Assembly (NCBI RefSeq): GCF_020740795.1 | Contig: NC_067286.1 | Location: 2,165,990-2,229,989 of the forward strand | Origin: Apus apus | Lineage: Eukaryota; Chordata; Aves; Apodiformes; Apodidae | Direction of reading: 5' to 3' | Length of the DNA stretch: 64,000 bases | Part shown: piece after piece, positions 38,201 through 53,200 of the stretch | How the letters are laid out: each line of letters opens with the position of its first letter | Numbering within the stretch: position 1 is the stretch's first letter | Notes under the pieces: model-generated | Database searches by the model: none | What the model was told of the DNA's origin: nothing | What the model saw: the letters and a program-made list of their open reading frames with translations, nothing else | Position numbers and translations under genes: made by a program

Positions 38201-41200
38201 TAGTTGAGGGCTAACAAGTCTAGCAAGTTTAAAGCAGGCTTTGTTTTCAGAATATCTAAATGTGTATTTCCTTCTTAGATTAAGTGACAGAAATAGCTCC
38301 CTTGAAACTTCACTTGGAGAAAAAGAACAAAAACTGTTGAGTGTGACAGAAAAACTAGGAGAAATTGAAACTTTGAGGAAACTACTTCAAGAAAGGGACC
38401 TTCTGAACAAAGAGCTTGGGGAGAAATTTGTGCATACTGAGCAAAAAGTAAGTTAAAGTTGTTAAATAATATTTGTTAAAATTGATGAGCATTAGCCATA
38501 ACTTTCTAGTTTTGTCCCAGCAACAATATTCTTCTTTTCCCTGTCTGAAGGTTTTTGCTCTGTTTCTTTTCAGTTTTGTTCACTTCAGGTAATTGCTCTG
38601 CATTAAGTTGGGTGTAAGGATTTCTTAGACCCAACACAAAGTATTTCTTTTACTGTAGTGATAAGTTGTCCGCTTTTATTAATTTCAAAGTATAAACTCC
38701 ACTGTTATGTAAACTCAACATTGTAAGCCTAACATCACAGTTTTAATCTAATTATATTTCTCTCACATTGACTTTTATTTTTTCCATACTAAGCTGAATG
38801 AGGCCCTAAAGAAATGCAGTGTTTATGAAGTGGAGAACACTGAGCAGAAAACAGTCATCAGTGATCTGACAGAAAAAGTTGCTACGCTGAAGGAAAAGGT
38901 AAAAATAAAAGTTAGAGAAGACATTTTATGGTTTTTTGATGTGGCCCTTTATAATGTCAGCAAAATAGCAGCAATAGTTGCTAAAAATGTCATACACTAA
39001 CCTTTCTGTATGCTAAATCTAAAGAATAACATGGTGATCTCATGATGATACAGTTGGGTAGAGATTACCTTAGATACTTGGTCTTCATGTGGAGTGTAAC
39101 TTCCATTCACCCTCTAACATATGTTTGAACTATTCTTGTAACATTATTTTTTTGGTGTTTAGACTTTGAAGCAAGATGGTGTGGTAGAGTCCATGCAGCT
39201 GGATCTGGACCAGACAAATGAAGAGCTTGACAAGTTGAACACCAGCCATTTAGAGGAAAGATCTCAGCTTATTCAAGACCTCCAGAAACGGGAAAGAGAA
39301 ATTGATAACCTTAAAGAAGCACTGGCAGAAAAAGACAAGGAGATGTCTGTCCTGTCTTTGAACATGACAGAATATTCTGAGCAGGTTCTCATCCTGAAGC
39401 AACAAGTGCAATGCAAAGAGGAAGATATTAGAGGGATGGAAGAGGCTTTATCAAAGGCTGAGAGGGAAACTCATTTACTGAAGGAAGTACAAACAGCTGA
39501 CGTAAGAGATGCAAGCATGAAGATATCTGTCCTTTCTGAGGAAAGTAATACCCTGAGACTAGAGCTAGAAAGAGTTAGAGTTGAGAGTGAAGCTAAAACC
39601 AAAGAAAATGAGGAATTAATAAGACAAAGCAGTGAGAACAGCATCACGATTAAGGATCTCCGGTCTGAAATCAAGGCCAACAATGTTGCCTACCATAACA
39701 AACTTGCAGAGTGTGAATCACAGATTACTTTGCTGAAAGAACAACTTAGTAAATCATCTGAAAAGCTACAAGAAACAGAGGATAAACAAAGAAAAGAAAC
39801 GGAATACTTAAAATCCCAGCTTGAGGAAAACAATACTCTAAAGGAAAAATGGAACAACTTGCTTAAAGAGAAAGAGAGTAAAGCACAGACACTTGAAAAC
39901 GAGTTAAAATCAATTAAAGATTCATACAACAAACTGGTTTTGGAAAATGCTAAAAAAGATGAAGAGTTGGTTGAGTTATCTAGGAAGCTTATAGAACATA
40001 CTGAACACCAGGCAACAATTAAAAAAGAATTACAAGAGAAACAAGAGCGTGTTATTTCATTAGAGCAGAAGCTTGGGGTTTTGGAGCAGCAAAATGAAGA
40101 GAGTCAACTTAAATTAACTGAAGATCTAAAAGCCAAGGAGACATGTTGCAAAGAACTCAATAACCAATTAAATGAAATACATAAACAAATTAACAAGATG
40201 GAAATAGAGACACAAGAGAAAGTTTCAGCTAATAAACAATTGCAGGCAGATCTTGAAGGGAAGGAAGAAAAACTGGCAGAGCAAATAAAAGCAAATGAAT
40301 ATCTGAAAAAAAAAATTGATACGGTGGAAAAAGAGAAGGAACAGCTAATGAGTGAAAATGAGAATTTGTCCAAACTCCTGGATGCAAAAGAGAGTGAATT
40401 GTTACAGAAAATCCAGGCTGTGGCAGAAATAGAGAATAAGTTTTCTCTTAGTGCTGCTGAGTACGAAAAAAGTCTTTCAGTACTAAATGGTGATAAAAAG
40501 ACTCTGGCAAAAGAGGTTGAACAACTGTCAATACTTGCCAAACAAAAAGAAAGTTCAGTTGCAGAACAGCTGCAGGAGAAAACAAAGGAGTGTGATGTGC
40601 TGGCTGCTCAGTTGTTTGAAAGCAAGGAACAGACACAACAGTTGCAGGAACAAATGCAATCACTTCTCATTCAGCTGAAGGATACAAGGGAGAAAGAAAT
40701 AAAGAAAGATGAAATGTTAAATAATAAGTTATCTGAATGTAGTAGCTTGATCCAAGAGCTCAGCCATAGTAATGAAAAGAACTTACTCCTGCAGGAACAA
40801 ATTCAGAGCGTAACTTTGGATTTTGAAGCTGCAAACAGGTCTCTAGAAGAGAAAATCCTTCAAAGTGATTCATTGCGTAAGGAGATGGAAGAGAGCAAAT
40901 CTTGTGTTGTGGAGTTGCAGGGTGAAGTTAAAAAACTTAAAGATGAAAAAACAAAGTTATCTCAGTTGGTTGAAGAAAGAGACCTGACTGTAAAAAGTCA
41001 GGGTTCAGAACTTGAGAAGCTTCATAGGCAAGTTTCTGAAAAAATGGAAGAAAGTACAGTGTTAAATAATCAGCTACAGCTGCTAAGCAAAGAGGTGGAT
41101 GTGCTCAAGCATGAAAAGGAGGACTTTGCAAGCCTGTTGAGTGAGAAGTCACGTGAATGTGAAGTGCTTCAGTCACAGCTGGTACAGCAACAGTCGGAAA

Positions 41201-44200
41201 TTACTTCAGTGAGGCAACAAATGCACACAGCAGCTCTGGAGAGTGAAAAATTGAAAGCAGAGATTGAAACATTGAATGTTACAGTAAAGAAGAAGTCAGA
41301 TGAAGTGGCTGCTTTAACCTCACACTTGTCCCAACAAAGTCATAATATTTTAGCTCTGAAAGACCAAATTGATGGCCTGTTGCTTGAAAAAGAAAACTTA
41401 AAAATTGTCTTTGGTGAAAAAGAAACTCTCCTTTCTGAAAAGGAGACTTTGATTCAGCAAATGAAGGATAGTAAAACTGCAGGAGAAGGGCATTACATGC
41501 AAATCATTTCAGATCTGCAAAACCAAATACAAACCCTAGGTTTTGAAACCAGCCAGCTTAGACATGCAATCCAGGAAAAAGAAAATGAATGTAAGAGGCA
41601 AGTCCAAGAACTAAAGTTATTAAAAAATAAATCCGAAGAGTCTGATGTACTTAGGGTTCAACTGTCTGAGAATATGCAGGTAATTTCTGACCTTCAATTT
41701 CAGCTTAAAAATCTGACAGAAAAATCATCCCAGTTGAATGATTCCATTATACAGAAGGATGAATCTTTAAAACAAAAATTAGATGAATACATCAGTTTAA
41801 AAGCACAACTTTCTGAGGTACAGGAATCTTCTGTTTTGCAGCAGAAACAGTTGGAGCTTTTAGCCACTGAAACAAAACAATTAAAAGCGGTTGTTTCAGA
41901 AAAAGAGTTAACCATCAACAATATGTCATTGTCTAGTGAGACTTTCAAGACACAGCTTCAAGAGAAAGAGAATGAATGTGAGGTCTTAAAGAAGCAGGTG
42001 GTAGAGCTGGAGGAAGTGAAAGTTAATTTACAAAAAGAAATACAACATCAGAAGAATGTCATTATGGAGTTGGACCAGTCGTTATCAGAAAAGGAGTCAT
42101 CTCTCATGGAAAATAAAAATCTCATCACAACTCTGAAGGAGAAAGCTGGGAAAGATGAAGAGAAGACACATCTAATTACTCAGCTCCGAAGTCAGGTACT
42201 TGAACTAACCCAGGAGCTGCAGAAATCCAAAGAACTAGTCAACGAGAAAGAAAATGCCTTTTTATCTCTTCAGGAGAAAATGGAAGCACAGAGTGAGCTG
42301 AGAACTGAGTTGAATGCAGCTCTTGGGAAAAAGGAAGAAGTTATTGCTGGGCTGCTTAATTCTTTAAAGGAAAAAGACACGAGGATACAGCTGGCAGATG
42401 GCAACGTTGGTGTTCTGACTAGTGAGATTGATATTAATCAGAAGAAAATTGATTCTTTGACAGTTGAACTTGACTCTCTTAAAATTGAGCACCAAAAAGC
42501 ACTAGACCAGATAAGGACATGGGAAGAAGAACTGCAGCAAAAAGACTTGGCTGTGGAGTCTCTGCGTGTGACGTGCGCTGAGCAGGCAGATAACATTGAG
42601 TGTCTGAAGTTAGAGCTGAACAATGTAAATTCCAGATCATCTCAAGACTGCCATGACAACAAGCTTCTAATAGGCAGTCTGCAGTGCCAGGTGGAGTCTT
42701 TAGAGAAAGAAAAAAGTCTTTTACAGGAAGATGCTGATAAACTGGTGGCTGAAAACGTTCAACTTACCGAGTCGCAAAATCAATTGCAAAAGAAATTGGC
42801 AGAGCTTCGAGAAATCAATGAAAAGCTAGAAACCAGTGAGAATTATTCAAGAATGCAGATAGATGCTGTCAAGCTGCAGATGAAGACTGAAAAAGAGAAG
42901 TTACAGATGCAGGTTAGTGTAAAGGGTGAAGAACTTTCTAAGTTGGAACATAAAATAGAGTCTCTAGAGCAAAATCTGCTCGAGTCAGAAAACAAGTGGG
43001 TGACAGAACTTGACAGGGCAGCTGTACAAAATAATAATCTTACTGAGCAATTGGGCAGTTTAGAAAGTGAAATGAAATCCAAGGATAGCAAAATCCAGGC
43101 TTTGCAGCAAGAGCTGGATCTTATAAAAGAGGAATTAACTCAAACCTTATCTCCATTACTTAGTAGTAGGCTTTTATGTAAAGAAAAGAGGGCACAGATT
43201 TCAGATTCTGAACTGCAGCTCACTGATAGTAAAATTCAGTTGGAAGAACTCTCCAGTCTGATAACCACTATTCTGAGCAAAGAAACAGAAGGAGAACAGT
43301 TGCAACTGGTACTTTTAGAAAAACAGAAAGAAATAGACACCATGAAAAAGGAATTAAAAAGTCTGCAGTCACTTGAGGAGAAGAATGAGTTGCTGCAGAA
43401 TGATATGGAGAAGATGGAAGGCAAGTACAAATCTGAAATTGAATGTCTGTCAAAAGAAATGGTCACAGTCAAGGAAACATTAAGTGAACAACAGTCTCTC
43501 TTGCAAGAAAAGGAAGAGTCTTTTGCAGAAATAAATAAGCAGGTTGAATTTCTTCAAGAGAAGATAAATAAATCAGAAGAAATAATAAGAATCAGTCAAG
43601 AAAAACTACAAGGTGAAGGTAAAAAAGTAGCAAGTCTCCTTGAAGAAATGGGAGAAAAAGATGAACTAATAAAAAACTTAACTTCCCAGTTAAATCAGCA
43701 GAAGGATTTAATTTCTGGTCTAAGCCAGCAACTGAAAGAAAAGGACTGTTCTGTTACCCAGGTCATGGAGTCGTTGTCTAATGAAATGCTGCATTTTTCT
43801 GAAGAGAGAAATACATTAAATACCAAACTGCAAGACCTTGAAGCTGTTCATAAGAGTTCTGTGGGAGAGCTAAAGAGAGTAATGCAAGAGCTTGAGGATT
43901 GTAAGAAGGAACTGGAACACAGTCAGGGTACACTAAGCAGTAGAGAATCTGTGTTTAAAGATTTAATGAATGAAAAAGAGGAGATGCAGGTTAACCTGGA
44001 GAAAATGGGCAAGGAAAAAGAGAATCTGAAAAAGAAACTTCAAGCAGCATTGATAATAAGAAGAGATTTAATGCAAAAAGTTGGAAAGCTGGAAAAGAGT
44101 GGACAGGAAGAAATTGAAAAAGAGCAAAAAAGAGCAGAGGAGTTGTCAAAGAAAGTTAAGGAGTTAACAGACAAGCTGGAACTAGTTGAAGTCCAAAATA

Positions 44201-47200
44201 AAGATTCTGAGTCTCATCTTAGAGCTCTGAAGCAACAGCTTTTAGAAAAAGATGCCAAAATAAACGATTTGACTGAAAATTTGTCTTCCAAAGCCTCTTA
44301 TTTAGAGGAGCTTAAGGGCAATATTGCAGAACTAAATGATGTTATTGCTGCAAAACAAAATCTATGTGAGCAGAATCTAAAGGCTTTAGAGGAAAAGGAC
44401 TGTATGCTTGCTCATATGCAATCTGTGCTCGATGAAAAAGCGAGTGTGTATGAAGTGGAACGTTCTCAGCTGCTTGTAGCTCTTGAAAAAGTGAAGTCTG
44501 AAGTCAAGGAGAAGGAAGAATTGTTGAAAAAATCCAGTTCAGAAGAGCCTGATATATGTACTGGGGACAGGAAGAAGTGTCTGGACCCCAACAGTGTCAT
44601 GAATCAATTGAAAAAAGAAGAAGAAGCCTTAGAGAGGGAGCTTTTGGTCAGGAAAGAAGATATGGAAAAGTTTCAGAAAGAAAAGGAAGAGCACGATAAA
44701 CTTGCAGTAGATTTAGATGAACAAAAAACCTACCTTGAGAATTTCAAACAAGAACATAAAGCACTCCTGGAAGTTCTTCAAACAAAATGTGAAGAACTCG
44801 ACTTGAATCAGTTAGAAAAGTATCCTCTAGGGAAGGAGCTGGCTGCACCCAAGGCAGTGCTGGGAGAAGAAGAAACTGACCTGAGGAATTTGGAATCAGA
44901 CAAACAAAGAAGCAAAGCTGAGGTTGCATCCTTAAAAGAGACAGAAAACATGATCCCTTCGGTGGCAAGTAAAGGCACGGAGTTAGAAGAGCTAAGAAGT
45001 AATTATGCAAAACTTCAGGAGGAAACAGAAATGTTAAAGAAAGAGTTGAGAAAAATATCAGTTGAATTTGGTGATGAAAGAGAAGAAACAGTCAACTTAA
45101 ACTCTTGGAGACAGCAGGAGCAGTACCAGGAGCAATGTAAGGGCAGCTGGTTGGAGGACATAAAGCAGCTACAGAAAAAGCTGGAAGCATCTAAGGCTGA
45201 AGCTCTGGACATCAAGAGAGTGCTTGAACGTGTGAATAATGAGAAAGAAGCACTTACTAAAAAAAGTGAAGAGGATCAGAAGATGAGCCAGGAGCAACTG
45301 CAGAGATTGAGAAGTGAAGTGAAGAAGGAGGTTGCAGAAAAGAATGAGGAAATAGAATCATTGCGTTCTTCACTGGCGGATGTCAAAGCTAAACTTGATC
45401 AGGAGAAGGAATCGTTAAACAAAGCTGTGAAGGAGGCCCGAGAGGAGGCTCATCATTACAAAACAGCATTTGAAGAAATGAAGAGTGAAAGAGAGAAACT
45501 TGTCAGTTGTTTAGAAAAGTCCAAGTCGGAGCTACTTAATATGAGAAAGGAGGTGAAACATTTCAGTGAAGAAAACAAAGAGCTTCTGGCAGAGCTACGT
45601 GTGCTGCGGGAGAAGGCTGAGATGAGTAGATCTGTGGGGTCGTGCAAAGAGCTTAAGGAAGCTCAGCAAGTTCCTGATTCCTCAGGAAGAACTAAACTGA
45701 GGGAAGAAACAGAACGCCAAATCCAGAAACAAACACAAATGATTGAGGTAAAAAGTGCAAATGTAGATGATTCTAAACCACAAGAGCAAAGAGCTACAGC
45801 AGAAGAGAAGTCCAGAGAGCACCTTCAGAGAAAATTACAGGCAGCTTTAATATCACGTAAAGAAGCCCTGAGAGAAAATAAGTATCTCAAAGACCAGATA
45901 GATAAGCTGATGTTGGAAAGGGAAGAACTGGTGAACAAGACAGGTATGCTTGAGCACTTGTTAGAGCTTGGTAGAGAAAACCAAAGTTCAAGTGCTGTTT
46001 TTCCATTGCCTGAAGAGGAGAGCCTTGTGTCTGAAAATGCTAGACTCCTGACTGAAAATGAAAACCTCACTGCGGCATGTGAAAGTCTTAAATCCACCAT
46101 GGAGACCATAGTTCAGGAAAAAGAGGCCTTTTCTTGCCAACTAAATACCTTAAAAGATTCTCAGACAGTTGAATTAACAGGATGGAAGGCAAAACATAGT
46201 GAATTAAAGCAGGAGTATGAGTCGCTGCTTCAGGCTTATGAGAATATCAGTAGTAAAATAGCAGATATGAGGCAAGTTATTGATCTCACTAGGAAGGAGA
46301 AGCAAGAGGCTCTTCAAAAGCTGAGGGAAGGAGAATCTGAGAAGGAGGCTCTCGAGAAGCATTTACAAAAACTGATGGGTGAAAACGAGGTTATTAATAA
46401 TCAACTGAAACAGCTCAGCGAAGCCAAGAAAACGGAAGTCGAGGAATTACAAAGTAAGGCAGAAAGGCAGATCTGTGAGCAAGAGGCAAGGATGCAGGAA
46501 CACCAGGATCGTCTTCATGAGCTCACTGATCAGAATCACCAGCTCATGGAGGAAAATGAGCAGCTGAAACAAACCTCTGAAAATTTAAAGCAGGCTTTAG
46601 AGAAAATTCAGAATGAAAACGATACCCTTCATAACAACATCACCGTAACTAAAGCAGCTTTGGGAGAGCTCCAGGTTCAAATGGAAGTGTACCAAAATGA
46701 TATGCAGTCTAAAATCAATGAGGCATTGTGTGAGAATGAATCATTGCTAAAGGATATTAATGTGTTAAAGGATCAACTCTCTGAAAAAGAACAAGATGTG
46801 CTTGTCCTAGAAGAAGAAATAAATTTGATTTCCGAAAAAGCGAAAGAAACGGAAAGATCTTTGGACCATAAAAATAATTGTCTAACAAAGCTGGACATGG
46901 AATGTAAAAGCCTTACACAAGAAATTGTTAGTCTAAGTGAGAAAGTTAAGATTTTAGAGGATGATAAATGCCTGTTACAGGAAGAATTAGAAAACGTACA
47001 GGAAAGTTCTTACAAAGTCAAGAATGAGAGAGAATTTCTTGAGACAGAATTGCTTAATCATGTTAAAAAAGTTGATAATCTTACTGATAGAATGAAATCA
47101 GCACAGGTACAGAATAACTTGCTGTTACAGCAGCTGGAAGAAATAAAGGCAGAAAAATGTAATGTGGTTAAAGAAAAAGAGCAGCAGCAGTTACATCTTG

Positions 47201-50200
47201 TAAAAATGTTTGAGGAGAAGGTGAAAAGTGCTCAGAGGGATAATAATGGAAGTAAAAACAAAACAAAAGAATTACAAGAACTCTTAAAGGAGAAACAGCA
47301 GGAGATCAACCATTTGCAAAAGGATTCTATAAAGTTCCAGGAGCTGATCCTAGATTTGGAAAGATCTGTGAAACTGTCACAGTCAAAAAGTGAAAAATTT
47401 GAAAAGGATTTAAGGAATACATCAGAAAAGCTTGCAAAGTCCTATGAAGAAATACAGCATCTCAAGGCAAAGCTTTCTTCACAGATGGACTTGTTGGATC
47501 AGTCGAAGAATGAAATGGACAGGCTTACAGATGAGAATCTAAATTGGAGAAAAACACTTCAGAAGAAAGATGATGAATTACAAATTCAAAAGAAAGAATA
47601 TGAGAGAGAATTGGAAATAAATCTTCAAGAGTTAAAATTAGTTCACAAAAGAGAAATTTTGAACCTAGAGGAAAGACGTGGTGCCCTTGAAAGAGAAAGA
47701 GAGAGGGCAGTTAGTGAGATGCGTGGTTTGCAAGAGGAAATGAGCATGAAGGACTCTCAAAACAAGAAACTTCAAGCAGATTTGAATGCAGCTTTGGCAC
47801 AATTAGCTGCTTTTACCAAGTGTATGTCCTCTCTTCAGGATGACCGGGACAGGGTCATCACTGAAATGAAAACCTGGGAAATGCAGTTCAAAGAGACCAT
47901 CCAAAATAAAGAGAGACAGATAGAAAATAGTAATAAGAGAATCATGTCTTTACAAGAGGAACTGAAAGACAAAGTAACTCAGATTCAAGAATTGAATATC
48001 AAATATTCTGTGGCAGAAGAAGCAAAAGATGAACTGTACTCAAGGCAGAAATCTGCTGATAAACAAAACTATGAGGAGATCTGCAGAATAAAGGAAGAAA
48101 ATGCATTTTTCTTTAATAGGCAGCAAGAACTGGAGAGTGTTCTTCAGTCAAAAGAAGAAGCTTTGCAGGCCCTCCTTAAAGAAAATAATTCTCTTAATCA
48201 TCTCATAGAGAACAGTAAAAGTACAGGAAGGGAGATAAAAGCTCTGGAAAGTCATTTTACAAGGCAGGAGCAAGAATTGCAACAGCTTCTAGCTGAGAAG
48301 GAAAAAATGAATGCTGAATTGCAAAAGCAGATTACCATTTCTGAGCAAATGAAGATCATGCTAAATAATAAAGACAAAGAAATTTCCTTACTGATTTCTT
48401 CAAAAGGTGATGAAATTTCTAGCTATCTGATTCAGGTACAGACTCAACACAGAGACCAAATCAAAGAGTATGAACTTCAGCTAAGGTCTTTGCAGCTGGA
48501 GAGACAACAGTCTGAGGAGTCCTGTCAGAGGATGAGAGATGAGTTGAGGAACCTCCAGATGAAAGCAGACAAAGCTGTTCAAGATAAGGCTGCAATAGCC
48601 AGTGAAATAGATGCCTTTAAAAAATCCATGTCCTCTCTTCAGAATGATCGGGATGATCTGTTTTCTAAATACAAAGAGCTGGAACATCTCCACCAAGATG
48701 TCTTAAATCAACGGGACAGTCTTCTAGTTGGCAATGCAAGTGAGAACAGTGCTTTGAAGCAAGAACTAAGGATCCTTCTCAATCAGATAGATGATCTTCA
48801 TTCTGAGAATGCATTGCTAAGTGCCCAGCTGATAAAGTACAGGGAAGACCTTAACCAAGTTTTGTCTCTGAAAGACCATCAGCTGAAAGACTTACTGAAG
48901 CAGAAATTGGATTGTATTAAAAGCCTTGAACAAGAAAAATATGATCTTCAAAAGCAAATAAAAGAAATGCAACTTTCCAGTGAGCTGCAGAAGGATGCTG
49001 CTGTATCTTTGGAACGGGAAAATAAAAAATTGGTGTCTAAAGTAAATGATTTAGAAGCTTTAATTGCATCATTAAACAAAGAGAAACTTGCTTCTGAATC
49101 TGGAGAGAAGCTGCTAATTGGTGGTGGTGTCCCAAAAAAAGAATGTGTATCCAATGGACAATATGAAGCCAATCTTCAGAAGAAGGTTCAAGAACTCCAG
49201 AAATCAAAAGGCAAAAATACTCAGGGTACAGATGAGGAACACAGTAAGACTCTTTTGACACTGCAACATGGAGATGAACCTGGTGTTTTTGCAGAGAAGA
49301 TGATGTTAGAGATTCAATCTCAAAACACTGAGCTGAGGTCCCAAAATGAGGCCTTTGGGAAAGCAATGACTGCTCTGCAAAATGATAGGGATAGGATAAT
49401 AGAGGACTTAAAGGTACTTCAGAGCAAATACACATCTGAACTTCAGACTGAAAAAAAGAAAGGAGATGAACTTGAAGCTGCATTGAATGGCTTTAAATTA
49501 CATCTTAGCAGTATGTTTAAAGAAAATCCTCTTTTGAATTGGGCTGGTTTTGATGCTGCAGATAAGATTACACTTGATCAGATTGCTGATGCAGTTGAAA
49601 CTCTCTGTAGGACCTTAGTCAGTCGTGAGCTGGAGATGAGCAGGCTCTCATCTGAATGTGGGAGTTACGTTCACCAGATCGAAGCATTTTCCAAGGCTAT
49701 GGCCAGTCTTCAGGATGACAGAGACAAATTGCTGCAGGAGCTCAGCAATCAGAAGGTAACTTCTGGAGCAAAACAGGGCCCAGCTTCATTTCCCATGGGT
49801 TGCAACAGCATCATTGAGATAGGGTCTTTAAAAAGTAGTTTGGATACACCTCAGATTGATAGGGAAAAGATTGGTAGGTTTTAATTAGCTACATCACTTC
49901 ATTTATTTAATTTTTTGTGCAGAGAATGTTTAGAGACATTGTGGATTTTGACGTTGAACTTTGTAGATTCTGTGAGTGTGAAGAGAACATTGTGTGACAA
50001 GAGAAAAAATGCTTAGGATTTTGGGAGTTGAGGTCATTATCCTGTTAAACAGGAGCAAATGGGGAAAAATATTATTCTCTAATTAGAATTCTAGCACTAA
50101 TGGAACTTCAACCATATCATTTTCATTCCAGTTCACTAATCATGTTTATTAAATGTAGGCCAAAGAAGGAGCCAACCTTGCAGCTGTTGAAGTAGCAAAA

Positions 50201-53200
50201 CTGAAGACAAAGGTTGATGATCTGGAGAGGGCATTGCAGCAGACAAAAGCCTTCCAAGCAGAAACAGAGAAAGAGATTGCATCTTACCAGAATGAGCTGG
50301 CTGGATTAAGGTATGAGTGTTAAAGCTAACAAATAATACCTGTGGCTCTTGTTTGGAATTCTTCAGTGACTTCTCAGCCTGGCATAGAGCTGATACAAAA
50401 CCAAAATTATGTTTAGTTTAGCAGGAAGCAGGGTAAAAGTATTTCTGTAATGTGCAAAAACAAATTCCACTGAGTTGTCTTTGTTCCATGTATCTTTATG
50501 TAATGGTCTCCTTGTTCATGCAAAGTTTCAGTCTGAAGTGAATATTTTCTGTTCCTTTGGTGACTTGGATGTATGGAACTACAGTCTAAGTGTCTTTTTT
50601 CAGTGCTTGATACCATGTTCTCTTCTTAGAGTAACAACTGATACGGCTGAACATTTTCCCCTCTGATCTGTTGTTTGTGTTGGATTTTTATTCAGATATT
50701 TGAGGTGTTGCATATTTGGCCCAACTACATACTGAAAATTAAATTAATTTCCCATTAGAGTATTATTTTTGTAGATTCAAGAGTCCACTTCAGCACTGTT
50801 AGCACCTTGCATCATCTATGACAAATGAATAATGAGACACCTGGGGCCTAATCCTGGGAATGCTTCATGAGATCTGTTTCAAAGAAGGCAGTGGGCATTT
50901 TTAAGTGGCAGTGGAAAGAAGTTTGAGGCCAGGAGGCAGGATCCTAGTGCCTTTACTGTGTTTTATTGCCTGTACTGCAATTTCTAGATCTCTTAATTTA
51001 AGTCTGCAAGATAATAACTTTTATACTAGAAGGTTTTGTGGGATGGGATGTAGACCAAAAGGTCAACCCTACATTTATCTTTGCAAATTTAAGCAAGCTA
51101 GCATGAAAGAGTCAAACCTCATTCTAACTTGTAGACTTCACCAGGGAGCAGCATGAATAGTCTTTTTCCATTTTTCTCTTCCACTTAAAAACTAGATATG
51201 GCATTGAATCATAGAATCATAGGGGTTGGAAGGGACCTCGAAAGATCATCTAGTCCAACCCCCCTGCCAGAGCAGGGTCACCTAGAGTGCATCACACAGG
51301 AAGGCGTCCAGGCGGGTTTTGAACATCTCCAGAGAAGGAGACTCCACAACCTCTCTGGGCAGCCTGTCCCAGGGCTCTGTCACTCTCACAGTAAAAAAAT
51401 TTTTTCTGATATTCACCTTAAACCTCCTATGCTCCAATTTGTATCCATTACTCCTTGTCCTATCACTGGTCATCACTGAAAAAAACTTAACTCCATCTTC
51501 TTGACACTCACCCTTTACGTATTTGTAAACATTGATGAGGTCACCCCTAAAGGATTCAAGTTACTTTTCTGCCCTTTGTGATACTGCTTGTGTATGCCAG
51601 CAGTTTCTGGGGATATGGTATGTTTGGTTATTTCAGTCTTTTGAGTTGAGGATATTTCGTTTCAAACTGGTGTACTTGCAGCAGGGTACTTGTGCTATTG
51701 CTCTGCACAGCTGCAGCCTTATATTTTAGGCAGCTGAAGTATTTGTTACATTAACAAATGTTAGCCAATTAAGCCAATGTGATGTTAATTGATGTTAGTG
51801 CTTTATTTTCTGATTTGCTTTTCAGCAGATGTTTTTAAACTGGAATATGTATCGGAATATTGTTCATATAGTGCTGTGTATTTCCATATAACTGTTCATA
51901 AAAGGCCATTATTTCAGAAATAACAGTGAGGACAGCTTTATCCTTTTCATTGACTTGTATGCAGTGTATTATCATTTAATGTCTGGTCTAATATTTTCTC
52001 TTCAGAATGGAAAAGTCCCTCCTCCTCTCAGAGTCCCAGGCCCTGCGAAATCAATGTCAAACCACAGTTGCTGAGAAGGACCAACAGATTGCAGAGCTAC
52101 AGAAGCTGCAACAAGACATGATTGTGAGGAATTCAGTCTCCTCTGGCAGCAATTACCCAGTCAAGGTAAACAAATGGGATGTAGCAGGGGCACAAACCTA
52201 CTTTTACCAGTTTATTGTATTAAATTTGAAGCCTGGTTCCCAAATGAGAACTTTACAGCACATGGTAGTGAAGGATAGAAGGCTGGTGAGTTACACCTGT
52301 AGGTCAGTGTTGCCTGGCATCAAATCAGCAAGTGACAACTATTCCAAGCAAAGGAGTTGAAATTATTATTGGGGGAACAGACAGACAAGGTGACTTGCAT
52401 GTGTCTTGTTTTTAGGAAACTAGTCTAAAACAAAGAAGTTGTTTGCATGTTGAAGAAATGGTAGAAGTGGCACAGAAGACATAGTTACTGAGTGTAAGTC
52501 ATTTGCAGTACACTTCAGCTTCACAGAAGTATTAGATTGCAATGCAAAAAGAGGTTTCAGATGAGGGAGGTAGAAAACATGATAGAGGAAAACTTGTAAG
52601 AGGAAAATTCAAAAAAGATAGGGATTGTTTATATTAAGAAAGAAAGGAGAAGGAAAAAGCCCAACCTAATAGTGCTGTGGGATGTAAGTGAAATGAGAAG
52701 CACACTCTCACTTCTTGTAAACCCAGAACAGGAGACATTTGGTCACAAATACAAAACTAGAAAAGGATGTGGTCTTTCAGATAATATGAATATTTTTTTC
52801 AGATATACCTGCAGCCTGTCTTCAGGGACACAGTTTTTTTAAGAGGATCAAAAAAGAACTTGGTAGTTTACATGGACAATAGTGTTCAGAATTTGTGTAC
52901 TTCATGCTAACGTGTTTTAAAGACCTAATAAAGTTCATTCTTGGGAGCCTAAATCAATCTCTAATTGCTGCAGATAAGAATAGGACCTAATTTGGGGGAG
53001 AAGGGAGAGATGTGCCTAATGGCAGTGTTCTTGCCCTTCCCCTGAAGCAGCTGGGGTTGGCTTCTGCCAGGAACAAAATACTAGATTTAGAAAGGCAACA
53101 GCTGAGACCCAGTCTGGCAATTGCTCTCTACTGTCGTAGACTATTATTAAAGGATCAAGGAAAGTGTTATTTTAGAATAATACTCTTCTTTGCCTTTTCT

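Noticed and set aside
49870-49876. Later donor (ATTG|GTAGGT) for the giant exon
   Set aside because: Its phase (1) is incompatible with the next exon, which needs phase 0.
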